DNA of 64,000 nt, from contig JAZRXL010000049.1 in NCBI GenBank assembly GCA_045600225.1, forward strand, positions 33,327-97,326. The letters are read 5' to 3'. The notes below the pieces were generated by a model. It did not search any database, was not told the origin of the DNA, and saw only the letters and a list, made by a program, of their open reading frames with translations. This DNA comes from UBA1181 sp045600225. GTDB lineage: Bacteria > Bacteroidota > Bacteroidia > Bacteroidales > Paludibacteraceae. The stretch's first letter is position 1, and each line of letters begins with the position of its first letter. This document shows, one piece after another, positions 18,634 to 27,438 of the stretch. The position numbers were made by a program, and so were the translations under genes.

Positions 18634-18668
18634 GTTAAACAAACAAGGACGGAATTTTTCCGTCCTTG
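18634..18668 (-). terminator. Hairpin between ssb and gldE
   Basis: An 11-bp stem (18668-18658 with 18654-18644) with a 3-nt loop is followed on the minus strand by a moderately U-rich run. It follows ssb by about 60 nt and precedes gldE, so it may limit read-through from ssb. Confidence 0.65.
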
Positions 18669-18676
18669 CAAATATA
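18669..18676 (-). promoter_or_regulatory. Possible -7 box of gldE
   Basis: On the minus strand TATATTTG fits TAnnTTTG. It sits immediately upstream of the ssb terminator hairpin, so a transcript starting here would begin inside the hairpin and lack its first arm. No -33 element at proper spacing is seen. Confidence 0.35.
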
Positions 18677-18728
18677 AAGAATTTTATTCAAATTCCGTAA
18701 GTGCTTATTTATAAATTGTTTTTGACCA

Positions 18729-19184
18729 TTAAAATGGAAGGTCGTCCGACTGATCCTCGATGCTTGGAGGCGGTGCGATAGGTTGTTGAGTCGGAACCGA
18801 TGCATTGTTATTATTCTCTGGTGCTGCCAAAGGAGGGACCCCCCCTTCTGGTTTTCTTCCTAACAACTCCATTTGATCCGCAACGATCTCTGTTGTGTAG
18901 CGGGTGTTGTTGTTTTGATCCGTCCAAGAACGGGTTCTCAACTTCCCTTCAATGTATAGTGAAGTGCCTTTTCTCACATACGACTCTGCCACTTTTGCCA
19001 AACCTCTCCACACGACAATATTGTGCCATTCAGTTCTTTCTGGAACTTCTGATCCATCTTGTCTTTTGAATCCACGCTCGGTTGTGGCTAATGAAAAACT
19101 TGCAACAGGAACATCTTTGTCAACATACCTTACTTCTGGGTCCCTACCCACATTTCCTACTAAAATTACTTTGTTAACAGACAT
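18729..19184 (-). CDS. ssb: Single-stranded DNA-binding protein
   Basis: The OB fold covers about residues 1-112 (MSVNKVILVGNVGRDPEVRY ... TEWHNIVVWRGLAKVAESYVRKG ... LYIEGKLRTRSW). A Pro/Asn/Gln-rich linker and the acidic interaction tip ending in DDLPF follow. It binds ssDNA as a tetramer and recruits repair and replication proteins. At 151 residues it is a typical chromosomal SSB. In this genome it is linked to gldE rather than sitting between rpsF and rpsR. A textbook promoter lies upstream. Confidence 0.97.
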   Translation of the reverse strand: MSVNKVILVGNVGRDPEVRYVDKDVPVASFSLATTERGFKRQDGSEVPERTEWHNIVVWRGLAKVAESYVRKGTSLYIEGKLRTRSWTDQNNNTRYTTEIVADQMELLGRKPEGGVPPLAAPENNNNASVPTQQPIAPPPSIEDQSDDLPF

Positions 19185-19226
19185 AGATTAAAAATTTAAA
19201 TTTAAAGTTTATAAAAATTATCATTG

Positions 19227-19257
19227 CAAATGTAATGAATTTAATCGGATGAACAAA
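19227..19257 (-). promoter_or_regulatory. Promoter of ssb (-33 TTTG, 19 bp, -7 TACATTTG)
   Basis: Read on the minus strand, TTTG at 19257-19254 is followed after exactly 19 bp by TACATTTG at 19234-19227. This matches the Bacteroidota sigma-ABfr consensus in both boxes and in spacing. Confidence 0.8.
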
Positions 19258-19322
19258 CTCCACTTAGTTTTATTAATTGAAACCCACAGATATTTTTGTT
19301 TATAAATGTTTCTCTATATAAA

Positions 19323-22300
19323 TTACTCCTCTTCCAAATACCAAAGATGAGTTTCTGTCTCATATCCCATTTGTTGTAGAAGGGAGGCGTATTGATCTAC
19401 TTGCTTTTGGTGCTTCTTGAGTCTTTTGCCTGTTTTGAAATCGATGATTATCATTTTGTTACCATCTTGTATGACTCTGTCAGGACGACTGACTTTTACC
19501 TTTTGTGTATCCTCATCTTTCGATAAAATAGAACACTCATTGTATATCTTTAAGCCATCAGCAAACCATTCTGAATGTTCGTTAATCTTTGTCTCTGCGT
19601 AGCGTATGAGCTCTTGCTTCTCCTCCTCTGAAGAAATCATTCCTTCAAAAATCAATTGGTTGGCAGCCTCTGGAATATCCCTCTCAGATTTAATATTGGA
19701 GAACATGTAGTGAAGCAATAGTCCTTTCTTGATTGCTTCATTGCCATCCTTTTCAGATTCCAAAATTCCATCGATAAACTCAGTTGCTTTGTTGGAGTTC
19801 CTGAACGTTGCTGTGCGTTGGTTGAATTGATATTGACATGGGATGGAATCCGAAGTCTCCTTAAATGGGTTTGTTTGTGCCTTTTTCTCTTTCTTATTTC
19901 CTGTTTTTATAATTTCTCCAACCTTGTAGTATTCAGATATGATGGATTTATTTTCATCGCATTGATCGCTGTTTTGAACCAAATCGGAAAAGAGTACTGT
20001 CTCCAAAAGTATGGAACAGTTTTTAGGTTCTGTGTCCGATTCTTTGTTGCCCTTTTTCTCCTTGCTTGGTTTCTTTTCACATAGTATGGCAAGATTATTC
20101 ACTGCACGAGTGAATGCTACGTACAAGGTGTTGATTTGGTCTATTACCTGTTGATACTTCTCAACCTCGTAAAATTCGGTGAAAAGGGAGTCGTTCATTT
20201 TCTCTCCGAATTTAATCGGAAGTACAGGAATCTCTTTGTAAGGATTTTCCAGATTGCGTGTTTCGCACCATAGAATATCCCCGTTTTTACATATATCCCA
20301 ATTGCAATACGGAATGATTACGGTATGGAACTCCAATCCTTTGGATTTGTGGATAGTCATTATTTGTATACCGTTAATGCTATTGCTTAAAGGTATTTTT
20401 TTGTTCTTTAGATACTTCTCCCAGTGATCCAAGAATCGTGATATGTCTGGTGACTTTCGTGTGATAAAATCGTTTAGGCTATCGAAAAAAGTCGATAAAA
20501 AGGAGGTCTGATCATTCATCCTTTCTAGATGTAATATTCTGCAAAGTTCTTCTGCCATCTCATAAAGAGGTAGGTTTTTAAGTTCCTCGATTTGCCTCTT
20601 TAGTTGAATGTACTCTTTGCTTTGCGTAATGGACACATCGCCCAATACTTTTGTGTACGACTCTTCTTTGTTTGTTGCTTCGTTTTCTGTGCTTTTGTAG
20701 AGAGAAAATAACTCAGTGAATGCAATGTTGTCTTCTGGACAAATAGACGCTTTCATCGCACAAATAATCATCTTTAACGCGATAGATGATTCTAAAACAT
20801 ATGCTTCGTCTGAGATAATATCATAGCAAAGGCCGTTTGCATCTATGTATTCTCTGTTAGCATCCCTATATTGGGCAAAATATTCTGCAATTTTGGAGAT
20901 GTCTTTCGAGAATCTGGTAAGAATTGTGATGTCGGATGCTTTGATGCCTTGTTGCTGGAACTCCGTTACTTGTTGCAGAGTGCGTTTGAGCATATTCTCT
21001 TCTTCCCCCTTCTCCTCTTTCTCGATGAATTCGACGGAAATATATCCCTTTCCTTTGTTTTCGGGTTTAGCATCAGGACACTCTTGCCTTGAGTTTTTGT
21101 ACACTCCGTTAATCTGCACCAATAGGGGATGATCACTTTCTCCTGTCATAAATGGTTTAAGAATAGGGGATAGATTAGATTCTTCCTGAGGTGCGAATAT
21201 TTTATTGTTGAACTCAATGACGTTCTCCATGCTTCGCCAGTTCTCCTTTGCTTTTATGATTTCTGGTGTCACATTGGCAAAAGCGGTCATCAGACTCTCG
21301 ATGATACTCCAATCACCATTTCTGAAGCGGTAGATGGATTGCTTTGGGTCGCCTACGATCAGATTCATCTGCTCTTGGTCCATACACTCTTTGATGAGTG
21401 GTTGGAAGTTTCTCCACTGTGTTTGGCTGGTATCCTGAAACTCATCAATCATGATATGCTCTAGATGGGTTCCAATCTTTTCGTAGATGAAAGGTGTGTC
21501 GCTATCTTGAATCATCTCTTTCAACAGATTCGGAGTATCGCCCAGTAAGAATTGTCCTCGTTGGTTATTCACCTCCTTTATTTTTCGAGATATATCGTGG
21601 ATAAGACCTAACACATTCATTTGAGAAAGGATAAGAGCACAAGAATTGATCTCTTTTGCATTCGTTCCTCTTACCTCCTCAATAGCATATAAGATTTCAG
21701 AAAGTTTAGGAGCTATTGCAAGCACAGTGTCTCTTTTTGAACTCTTTTTATCTACCCATTGATCGGGGTTTTCTGCGCATTTCAGCGCTCTTGCTTTGCT
21801 TTCCAAAGAGGAGGTGTATGCTCCTTTTTTCATGTCGTTGACATAGGAGTATCCGCCTGTTGCACTATACCATAAATCGGTCACTTCAATACCGTTGCTT
21901 TGAAGAATCTCGTCAAATTCAATGCAGTGTTTTAGAATTTCATTTTCTTTGGATTTCTTTATGGCATAAAGTTTGGATTTATAATCTTTAAGGAACCCTC
22001 GGTTGTTTAGTTTCTCTTCCAAAAACTTTTCGTGATTTTTGTAAATCTCCTTAAAGATGTTCTTGCCGAATGATTCTATCTCGGTGTCAATTTTCCAACT
22101 TTTGTTTTCCTTGCTCTTCTCTTCAGAGAATTCATTTACCCATTTCCTAAGGTTCTCGTTTTGATTGAATTCTTCGTACATGAGTTGAACAGCCTCCGAG
22201 AGAGTGTCGTCTGATTCGATAACGATATTCATGTAAGCTCCCAAACCCAATTCATGAGCAAGATTTCTCAAGATAATTTGGAAGAAGCTATCAATGGTAC

Positions 22301-22646
22301 TTATTTGGAAGTGATTGTAGTTGTGTAGAATGTTGAAAAGGGCGCGTTTTGCATTGCTTTTTATTTCTTTCTCACTTAAACTACATTCTCCCTCTTCTTT
22401 TAACTCCTCCTGCAATCTTTGGAAAAGATTTTTGTCTAGTCCCTCAATAATGGAGTACAGATCGGCCATGATTCGGGTCTGCATTTCGGTCGTAGCCTTG
22501 TTCGTAAAGGTTACTGCCAATATTTTGTCGTAACAGAAAGGGTTTTTGACAAGTAGTTTGAGAAATTCGAGAGATAGTCGATAGGTTTTTCCCGAACCTG
22601 CCGATGCCCTGTAGAGTTTAAGTACTTTTGGATTTGCTGTTCCCAT
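19323..22646 (-). CDS. AddA/RecB-like UvrD-family helicase-nuclease
   Basis: This is a 1107-residue SF1A helicase with a C-terminal nuclease, probably the AddA/RecB-type subunit for processing double-strand breaks. Helicase motifs are visible: Walker A ASAGSGKTYRLS (residues 14-25), FTNKATTEM, Walker B with IMIDEFQDTSQTQW, VGDPKQSIYRFRNGD, IMTIHKSKGLEFHTVIIP and LYVAFTRAVNNLAIL. The RecB-type PD-(D/E)xK nuclease end is seen in RPDRVIQDGNKMIIIDFKTGK followed by QVDQYASLL. No AddB partner is next to it; it is monocistronic, with a terminus in an AT-rich gap and a promoter shared back-to-back with the next gene. Confidence 0.9.
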   Translation of the reverse strand: MGTANPKVLKLYRASAGSGKTYRLSLEFLKLLVKNPFCYDKILAVTFTNKATTEMQTRIMADLYSIIEGLDKNLFQRLQEELKEEGECSLSEKEIKSNAKRALFNILHNYNHFQISTIDSFFQIILRNLAHELGLGAYMNIVIESDDTLSEAVQLMYEEFNQNENLRKWVNEFSEEKSKENKSWKIDTEIESFGKNIFKEIYKNHEKFLEEKLNNRGFLKDYKSKLYAIKKSKENEILKHCIEFDEILQSNGIEVTDLWYSATGGYSYVNDMKKGAYTSSLESKARALKCAENPDQWVDKKSSKRDTVLAIAPKLSEILYAIEEVRGTNAKEINSCALILSQMNVLGLIHDISRKIKEVNNQRGQFLLGDTPNLLKEMIQDSDTPFIYEKIGTHLEHIMIDEFQDTSQTQWRNFQPLIKECMDQEQMNLIVGDPKQSIYRFRNGDWSIIESLMTAFANVTPEIIKAKENWRSMENVIEFNNKIFAPQEESNLSPILKPFMTGESDHPLLVQINGVYKNSRQECPDAKPENKGKGYISVEFIEKEEKGEEENMLKRTLQQVTEFQQQGIKASDITILTRFSKDISKIAEYFAQYRDANREYIDANGLCYDIISDEAYVLESSIALKMIICAMKASICPEDNIAFTELFSLYKSTENEATNKEESYTKVLGDVSITQSKEYIQLKRQIEELKNLPLYEMAEELCRILHLERMNDQTSFLSTFFDSLNDFITRKSPDISRFLDHWEKYLKNKKIPLSNSINGIQIMTIHKSKGLEFHTVIIPYCNWDICKNGDILWCETRNLENPYKEIPVLPIKFGEKMNDSLFTEFYEVEKYQQVIDQINTLYVAFTRAVNNLAILCEKKPSKEKKGNKESDTEPKNCSILLETVLFSDLVQNSDQCDENKSIISEYYKVGEIIKTGNKKEKKAQTNPFKETSDSIPCQYQFNQRTATFRNSNKATEFIDGILESEKDGNEAIKKGLLLHYMFSNIKSERDIPEAANQLIFEGMISSEEEKQELIRYAETKINEHSEWFADGLKIYNECSILSKDEDTQKVKVSRPDRVIQDGNKMIIIDFKTGKRLKKHQKQVDQYASLLQQMGYETETHLWYLEEE

Positions 22647-22665
22647 AATTATCTTTTAAGTATGA

Positions 22666-22673
22666 CAAATATA
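22666..22673 (-). promoter_or_regulatory. -7 box of the AddA-like gene
   Basis: On the minus strand TATATTTG fits TAnnTTTG. It lies 19 bp before the ATG at 22646 and only 3 bp from a divergent -7 box. Confidence 0.5.
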
Positions 22674-22676
22674 ACC

Positions 22677-22684
22677 TATTTTTG
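22677..22684 (+). promoter_or_regulatory. -7 box of the C_GCAxxG_C_C gene
   Basis: TATTTTTG fits TAnnTTTG and lies 37 bp before the ATG at 22722, back-to-back with the -7 box of the divergent helicase gene. Confidence 0.5.
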
Positions 22685-22721
22685 TGATTATTTAATTTAG
22701 AAACGGTAAAAATATTTTGTT

Positions 22722-23180
22722 ATGGAAGATAGAATAGCAAAGGCAGTTGAGTTGTTCAAGAGTGGGTTCAATTGTTCTCAATCGGTAGTGGCAGCTTTTG
22801 CCGATATGTATGGATTGACAGAAGAGCAAGCGTTGAAAGTGTCTGCTTCGTTTGGAGGAGGAATTGGACGTATGAGAGAAACTTGCGGGGCTGCGTGCGG
22901 TATGTTCCTTTTGGCTGGGTTGGAGTATGGTACTACTGATCCTAAAAATGCTGATGGAAAGGGAGAAAATTATCGTATTGTCCAGGAATTGGCAGAGAAG
23001 TTTAAGGAAGAAAATGGTTTCTTGAAATGTCGTGATTTGTTGGGACTGGACAAGGAGGTAAAAGAGACTCATCAGCCTGCTGAGAGAACTGCCGTTTACT
23101 ATGCGAAGCGTCCGTGTGTGAGGATGGTAGAATCGGCTGCAAGGATATGGGCTGCTAAGTTAGAGGAGCATAAGAAATAG
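22722..23180 (+). CDS. C_GCAxxG_C_C family redox-like protein
   Basis: The 152-residue protein has the family's cysteine pattern: FNCSQSV near residue 19, RETCGAACGMFLLAGL near residue 55, FLKCRDLLG near residue 102 and KRPCVRMVE near residue 127. The family is proposed to bind metal or act in redox reactions, but no reaction is established. There is no signal peptide, so it is cytosolic. It is a single gene between a bidirectional promoter region and a bidirectional terminator. Confidence 0.88.
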   Translation: MEDRIAKAVELFKSGFNCSQSVVAAFADMYGLTEEQALKVSASFGGGIGRMRETCGAACGMFLLAGLEYGTTDPKNADGKGENYRIVQELAEKFKEENGFLKCRDLLGLDKEVKETHQPAERTAVYYAKRPCVRMVESAARIWAAKLEEHKK

Positions 23181-23204
23181 ATCGGATTTTTAGGTCGGAA
23201 TAAG

Positions 23205-23233
23205 AAGGCGGATGGTCTAACCATCCGCCTCTT
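23205..23233. terminator. Bidirectional terminator
   Basis: A stem of about 10 bp around GGCGGATGG/CCATCCGCC (23205-23215 with 23221-23231), with a 5-nt loop, lies between two convergent genes. AAG on one side and CTT on the other extend it. Confidence 0.78.
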
Positions 23234-23238
23234 GTGTA

Positions 23239-24177
23239 TTAATGAAGTCTAATTACCTTACCAGCATTGATGTTCTCACCCTTTGCTTTGTTCATTTTTT
23301 TCAGCTTTGCTTTTTGAATGCCATATAGTTGTGAGATTGACAACCAAGATTCTCCTTTCTGAACCATGTGTGTGTCGTGGTCTTTGTTTTTCTTCTTTTT
23401 CTCCTCAACAAAAACGTATTCATCTACCTTTAAAACATAGTTGGAAGGGAAGTCATTAAGTTCTCTTAATTGTTCAACGCTCATTCCTAAACTTTTTGAC
23501 AAACTATAGAATGTGTCGCCCGATTTCACTTGAATGCATTTAACGCCGTTGATTTTGTTTCTTTTTACATTTGGTGCGATAACCACATTTCCTTTTAGAT
23601 TACCCTCAGGTGATATCTTTCCATTTAGGATGGAATAATTTTTCGCTTCTTTTTCTGAAAGATACTTCTCTGGGTTTTTGTCGTATTCGTAAAGTTTGTT
23701 TTGCTCAATGATGTCGATCAGAAGGGAAGGATATTTAGGGTTGGTGGCATAACCAGCCTCTTTCAACCCTTTTGCCCAGCCTTTGTAGTCTGTGATTTTT
23801 AGTTTGAATAGACCCGCATATCTGCTTTTGGTTAAGAAGATAGAGTGGTCGCGGAACGATTCGTCTGCGTGAACATAGCAGCGGAAGCAATCATTCTTCT
23901 TGTCGTCGTCTTTGTAGTATTTTTTACCAGAGTACTCGCCTGAACATTTAATGCCGAAGTGGTTGTTTGCCTTTGTGGCAAGGTCGCTGCGACCACTGGC
24001 TGATTCTAAAATGCCCTGTGCCAAGGTAATGCTGGCAGGTATCTTGTATTGATACATCTCGCGAATGGCAGTCTTGTGGTATTTTTGTATGTAAGCGTTA
24101 GTTTCTGCCGATTGATAGGATTGAGCATGACAAAGAAGGCTGCTCACTGAGAGTAGTAAAAAGAAAAATCGTTTCAT
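23239..24177 (-). CDS. Secreted glucosaminidase with two LysM domains
   Basis: This is a peptidoglycan hydrolase. A signal peptide ends at about residue 19 (LLCHAQ). The N-acetylglucosaminidase domain spans about 30-165 with the catalytic-Glu segment ILESASGRSDLATKANNHFGIKC. Two LysM modules follow, about 215-258 (QVKSGDTFYSLSKSLGMS) and about 269-312 (MVQKGESWLSISQLYGI), for binding glycan strands. It presumably acts in the periplasm during cell-wall remodelling or separation. It is monocistronic. Confidence 0.93.
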   Translation of the reverse strand: MKRFFFLLLSVSSLLCHAQSYQSAETNAYIQKYHKTAIREMYQYKIPASITLAQGILESASGRSDLATKANNHFGIKCSGEYSGKKYYKDDDKKNDCFRCYVHADESFRDHSIFLTKSRYAGLFKLKITDYKGWAKGLKEAGYATNPKYPSLLIDIIEQNKLYEYDKNPEKYLSEKEAKNYSILNGKISPEGNLKGNVVIAPNVKRNKINGVKCIQVKSGDTFYSLSKSLGMSVEQLRELNDFPSNYVLKVDEYVFVEEKKKKNKDHDTHMVQKGESWLSISQLYGIQKAKLKKMNKAKGENINAGKVIRLH

Positions 24178-24202
24178 CGCATATTAGTTATTGTTACAAT
24201 TG

Positions 24203-24210
24203 CAAATGTA
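24203..24210 (-). promoter_or_regulatory. -7 box of the LysM glucosaminidase gene
   Basis: On the minus strand TACATTTG fits TAnnTTTG, about 25 bp before the start codon at 24177. Confidence 0.5.
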
Positions 24211-24259
24211 TAAAAAGTTTAGGTATTTAGGTAGTAGGTGGATTTGAGATAAATAGTCG

Positions 24260-24291
24260 TTTGCCATTCTTCCCTTTTTCTTGTAATTTTG
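24260..24291 (+). promoter_or_regulatory. Promoter of the ravA-viaA operon
   Basis: TTTG at 24260-24263 and TAATTTTG at 24284-24291 are separated by 20 bp, a good fit to the Bacteroidota promoter. The ATG is at 24331. Confidence 0.68.
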
Positions 24292-24330
24292 TGGGAATTG
24301 TTGCCTATAGAGGCGTTAAAGTGATCTTTT

Positions 24331-25869
24331 ATGGAAAATCGATACTCACAGTTAATAAAAGAACTCTCTTCTCACTTATACGAGAAGGATATGGAGATAG
24401 GACTTTCTCTCTTGGCCGCAATGGCGGGTGAGAGTGTTTTGTTGTTAGGTCCTCCGGGTGTGGCAAAGTCGTTGGTAGCTCGACGTATCAAATGTGCATT
24501 TCAGAATGCTTCTGTGTTTGAATATCTAATGTCCCGTTTCTCAACGCCAGATGAAATATTTGGTCCTGTGAGCATTTCTCAACTTCGTACTTCTGATAAA
24601 TATGAGAGAAGAACGGAGGGATACCTTCCCTCTTCCGAGATAGTCTTTCTGGATGAGATATGGAAGGCTGGACCTGCCATTCAAAACTCTTTGTTGACGG
24701 TTGTCAATGAGAAGATCTATAGGAATGGAGATCAGGAGGTTCATCTCCCTTTGAAACTACTTATAGGTGCCAGCAATGAGTTGCCTACAGAGGGGGAAGG
24801 ACTGGAGGCGCTATGGGATCGTTTCCTAATACGTATAGTCTCTGGTTGTATTAAAGACCAAGATGCCTTTGTGAATATGTTATTGGATTCGGAGACTTCC
24901 GATTTAATAGATATAAAACAACCCATCACTCCACAAGAATATGCGGAGGCACAAGAGAAGATCGCCAAAATCTCTTGTTCTCCTGAGGCGTTGGCAAGCA
25001 TTGTTTATTTGAGAAATCAACTCTCTGTTGTACGAGAGAACAAGCGTGCCATCTACGTGAGTGATCGTCGTTGGAAGAAGATCTTGCAGCTGCTTCGTAC
25101 ATCTGCTTTTATGCACCAGAGGGAGAGCGTTACTCTTGCTGATATCTATCCGTTGTGGCGTTGCCTTTGGGGTGAAATAGAAGAGCAAGAGTATGTGAAG
25201 AGTATAACGAAGAACTCCCTTTTTGTTGGTTTGGAGACGGAGTTGGAGAACCTTCGACAGGGAGTACTGGCAGACCTTAAGATTATGCATGTGAAGCAAT
25301 CGGTCGAGGCAGATAGGAAAAGAGGAGAGCATCGCAACGATGGATTGTTATTATGCAATCATTTCTACTATCATGTATTGAACCATGGAACAGGTAATAC
25401 CTATATCTTTGCTGTTGATTTTCGTAATCTGAAAGAATATAATCAAGATAATGTGCCTACACAAGCGGTTATTTATAATGATCCTAAATGCATGAAGAAT
25501 AGCATTTTGCGTAGTTATGTGGGTGATGCAATGTCGTATGGGAATAGTGAAGTCAACAAGCAGAGGGTGAATATATACAGGAAAGGTCAAGACCTTTTTA
25601 TTGGAGGTGTCCGTTATGAGATAGAGAAATCAAAGAGTCCGTTGCAAGCGGATATAAATATTGATTCGTTACCTAAACCTTCAGGAAAGAACTATTATGA
25701 TGTGCTGGAATCGAAGGTGCAAGAGATGAATGCCTTTTCGGAGATGTTGCAGTCTAATATGTTCCTTTCGAAAGAGGATAAAGAGGAGCTGCAGAATTTG
25801 TTTGCTCAACTTCGGAAGAAGATAGCTTATTTGAGGGTTGACATTGAGAAGTTGGAGTATGAAGAGTGA
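24331..25869 (+). CDS. ravA: MoxR-family AAA+ ATPase, RavA-like
   Basis: The AAA+ core shows Walker A LLLGPPGVAKSLVARRI (about residues 38-54), the MoxR signature SRFSTPDEIFGPVSISQL, Walker B EIVFLDEIWKAGP and sensor 1 LLIGASNELP. A LARA-like and helical C-terminal part follows, with a coiled coil near residues 465-510. The 512-residue length and pairing with a VWA protein match RavA of E. coli. There RavA-ViaA acts as a chaperone-like pair at the inner membrane, linked to Fe-S respiratory enzymes and aminoglycoside sensitivity. The role in this organism is inferred from the pair. Confidence 0.85.
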   Translation: MENRYSQLIKELSSHLYEKDMEIGLSLLAAMAGESVLLLGPPGVAKSLVARRIKCAFQNASVFEYLMSRFSTPDEIFGPVSISQLRTSDKYERRTEGYLPSSEIVFLDEIWKAGPAIQNSLLTVVNEKIYRNGDQEVHLPLKLLIGASNELPTEGEGLEALWDRFLIRIVSGCIKDQDAFVNMLLDSETSDLIDIKQPITPQEYAEAQEKIAKISCSPEALASIVYLRNQLSVVRENKRAIYVSDRRWKKILQLLRTSAFMHQRESVTLADIYPLWRCLWGEIEEQEYVKSITKNSLFVGLETELENLRQGVLADLKIMHVKQSVEADRKRGEHRNDGLLLCNHFYYHVLNHGTGNTYIFAVDFRNLKEYNQDNVPTQAVIYNDPKCMKNSILRSYVGDAMSYGNSEVNKQRVNIYRKGQDLFIGGVRYEIEKSKSPLQADINIDSLPKPSGKNYYDVLESKVQEMNAFSEMLQSNMFLSKEDKEELQNLFAQLRKKIAYLRVDIEKLEYEE

Positions 25870-27304
25870 AAAGCCTTCTATACCGTCTGCAGCCGTGTAT
25901 GTTAAGATGTTGGACGACTTTGTTGAACGGGGGATATACGACCAAGAAGACAATCCAGATTGGGAGGGTGATGCTCTGTACTCCTATTTGGTGTCGCAAA
26001 TGAGAGATCCCTGGTTGCGAAGTCGCGTTTTGTCTAATAAGATACAAGCAAGCGTCTTTTATAACATTACACTTGATTTTGTTTTCCAACATTTAAATAT
26101 GTGCTCGTATAATATGCTACGAAGTCAGGCGGTGGAGTTCAAAATAAAAAGTGTGATGGCGTGGGATTACGAGAGAAAAAAAGATGGTTGGAGTAGTTTG
26201 ATGAAAGAGGTGGAAGAACGTAATCCTGGGTTCTCCAAATTTTATCAGCAGAAGTTTCAACAACCAGAAGCATTGAAGGATGATGTGCTCTGGCAACACT
26301 TTTTGAACGAATGGAAATCTGTAGAGTTTGAAAAGGTAAATTCAACTTGCCAAGATGCAACGAGGGGCAGAACGAATGCAGTGGCAAATCAGACTCGTAC
26401 CTCAATGAAAGAGGTGGAGGAGTATGTTTCCAAAAATCGCATTCCGGAGAGTGAGTTCTTGCAAGCATGGAGCGCCATGAGTGGAATTTGGAACTCTACC
26501 ATCTACGAACGGTTGCGAAAGCTGATACAGATACAAAACAAATATCCCGTATTGGTGAAGATTGCCAATAAAATGGGTAGAGTAGCAGATGAGGAGAGTC
26601 ATCAGCAGTTAACAGTCTCAAGCGGAAGTACATTCCAGATGTCGCACTCTTCTAAAAGTGATGTTTTTGGAGTTACAGTTGGAGATGATTTGAATTCGAT
26701 GTTGCCAATGGAAATGGCACAGTCGGCAGACGATGAGTTGTCGGATCTTTTCCTATATAAATATGTATCGAAAAGATTGCAAACATTCTCGCACAAAAGT
26801 GAAGTATTCAAACCTATACACCATTTAAAGATGCAATCAGCAAAGAGAAAGGGTCCTATGATTGTCTGTTTGGATACGTCGGGAAGTATGGTTGGCGATC
26901 CTGAGAAGGTGGGGAATTCATTATTGTTGAGGCTTTTGGAGATTGCAGACCGACAAAAGAGAGATTTATTCCTTTTGTCATTTGCGGTTTCTGTTAATCC
27001 GATAGATGTGAAAAAGGATCGTGCAAGATTGTTTGATTTTTTTAAGAAGAGTGCTTCAGGAGACACTAATGCGAAGGAGATGATGATGAAAATGTTCGAT
27101 CTCTTAGGTAATAGTGCCGAATATATGAGTTCTGATGTGTTATGGATTACTGATTTCAAAATACCATTAGTGACAGAGCAGTTGTTGGAACAGATGCAGG
27201 AATGCCGGAGAAATGGAACACGCTTTTATGGACTTCAGATAGGTTTGAATGACAATCAGAATTGGGACACCTATTTTGATGAAAAATATGAGTTGAAAAT
27301 ATAA
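25859..27304 (+). CDS. viaA: VWA-domain protein, ViaA-like
   Basis: I chose the ATG at 25859, which overlaps the ravA end by 11 bp; a GUG/UUG-type start at 25838 would overlap more. The N-terminal ~330 residues are helical. The VWA domain starts near residue 340 with a MIDAS motif in IVCLDTSGSMVGDPEK and continues through TNAKEMMMKMF and VLWITDFKIP. The length of about 481 residues fits ViaA. It would partner the upstream ATPase. The tail is followed by an AT-rich inverted repeat but no convincing terminator. Confidence 0.83.
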   Translation: MKSEKPSIPSAAVYVKMLDDFVERGIYDQEDNPDWEGDALYSYLVSQMRDPWLRSRVLSNKIQASVFYNITLDFVFQHLNMCSYNMLRSQAVEFKIKSVMAWDYERKKDGWSSLMKEVEERNPGFSKFYQQKFQQPEALKDDVLWQHFLNEWKSVEFEKVNSTCQDATRGRTNAVANQTRTSMKEVEEYVSKNRIPESEFLQAWSAMSGIWNSTIYERLRKLIQIQNKYPVLVKIANKMGRVADEESHQQLTVSSGSTFQMSHSSKSDVFGVTVGDDLNSMLPMEMAQSADDELSDLFLYKYVSKRLQTFSHKSEVFKPIHHLKMQSAKRKGPMIVCLDTSGSMVGDPEKVGNSLLLRLLEIADRQKRDLFLLSFAVSVNPIDVKKDRARLFDFFKKSASGDTNAKEMMMKMFDLLGNSAEYMSSDVLWITDFKIPLVTEQLLEQMQECRRNGTRFYGLQIGLNDNQNWDTYFDEKYELKI

Positions 27305-27329
27305 TTAAATGTGTCGAAAAACAAAAGGT

Positions 27330-27372
27330 ATGGAATTTTGAAAAATTAAAAATTATTACTTTTAAATTCCAT
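27330..27372. repeat. Inverted repeat upstream of the carB promoter
   Basis: ATGGAATTT (27330-27338) and AAATTCCAT (27364-27372) form a perfect 9-bp inverted repeat with a 25-nt spacer. It ends 18 bp before the carB -7 box, so it could be an operator overlapping the -33 region or a weak terminator of viaA. The sequence does not decide which. Confidence 0.5.
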
Positions 27373-27390
27373 TTGATTAAAAAAATTATA

Positions 27391-27398
27391 TATTTTTG
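27391..27398 (+). promoter_or_regulatory. -7 box of carB
   Basis: TATTTTTG matches TAnnTTTG. A TTTG at 27372-27375 is only 15 bp upstream, shorter than ideal. Initiation near 27405 would give a leader of about 170 nt before carB. Confidence 0.55.
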
Positions 27399-27438
27399 CA
27401 CCCAATTGTAAAAGATGTAAATAAAGAACTAAAAGCTT

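Noticed and set aside
27414..27419. ATG-TAA start-stop pair in the carB leader
   Set aside because: A two-codon occurrence in AT-rich DNA is expected by chance, and nothing marks it as functional.
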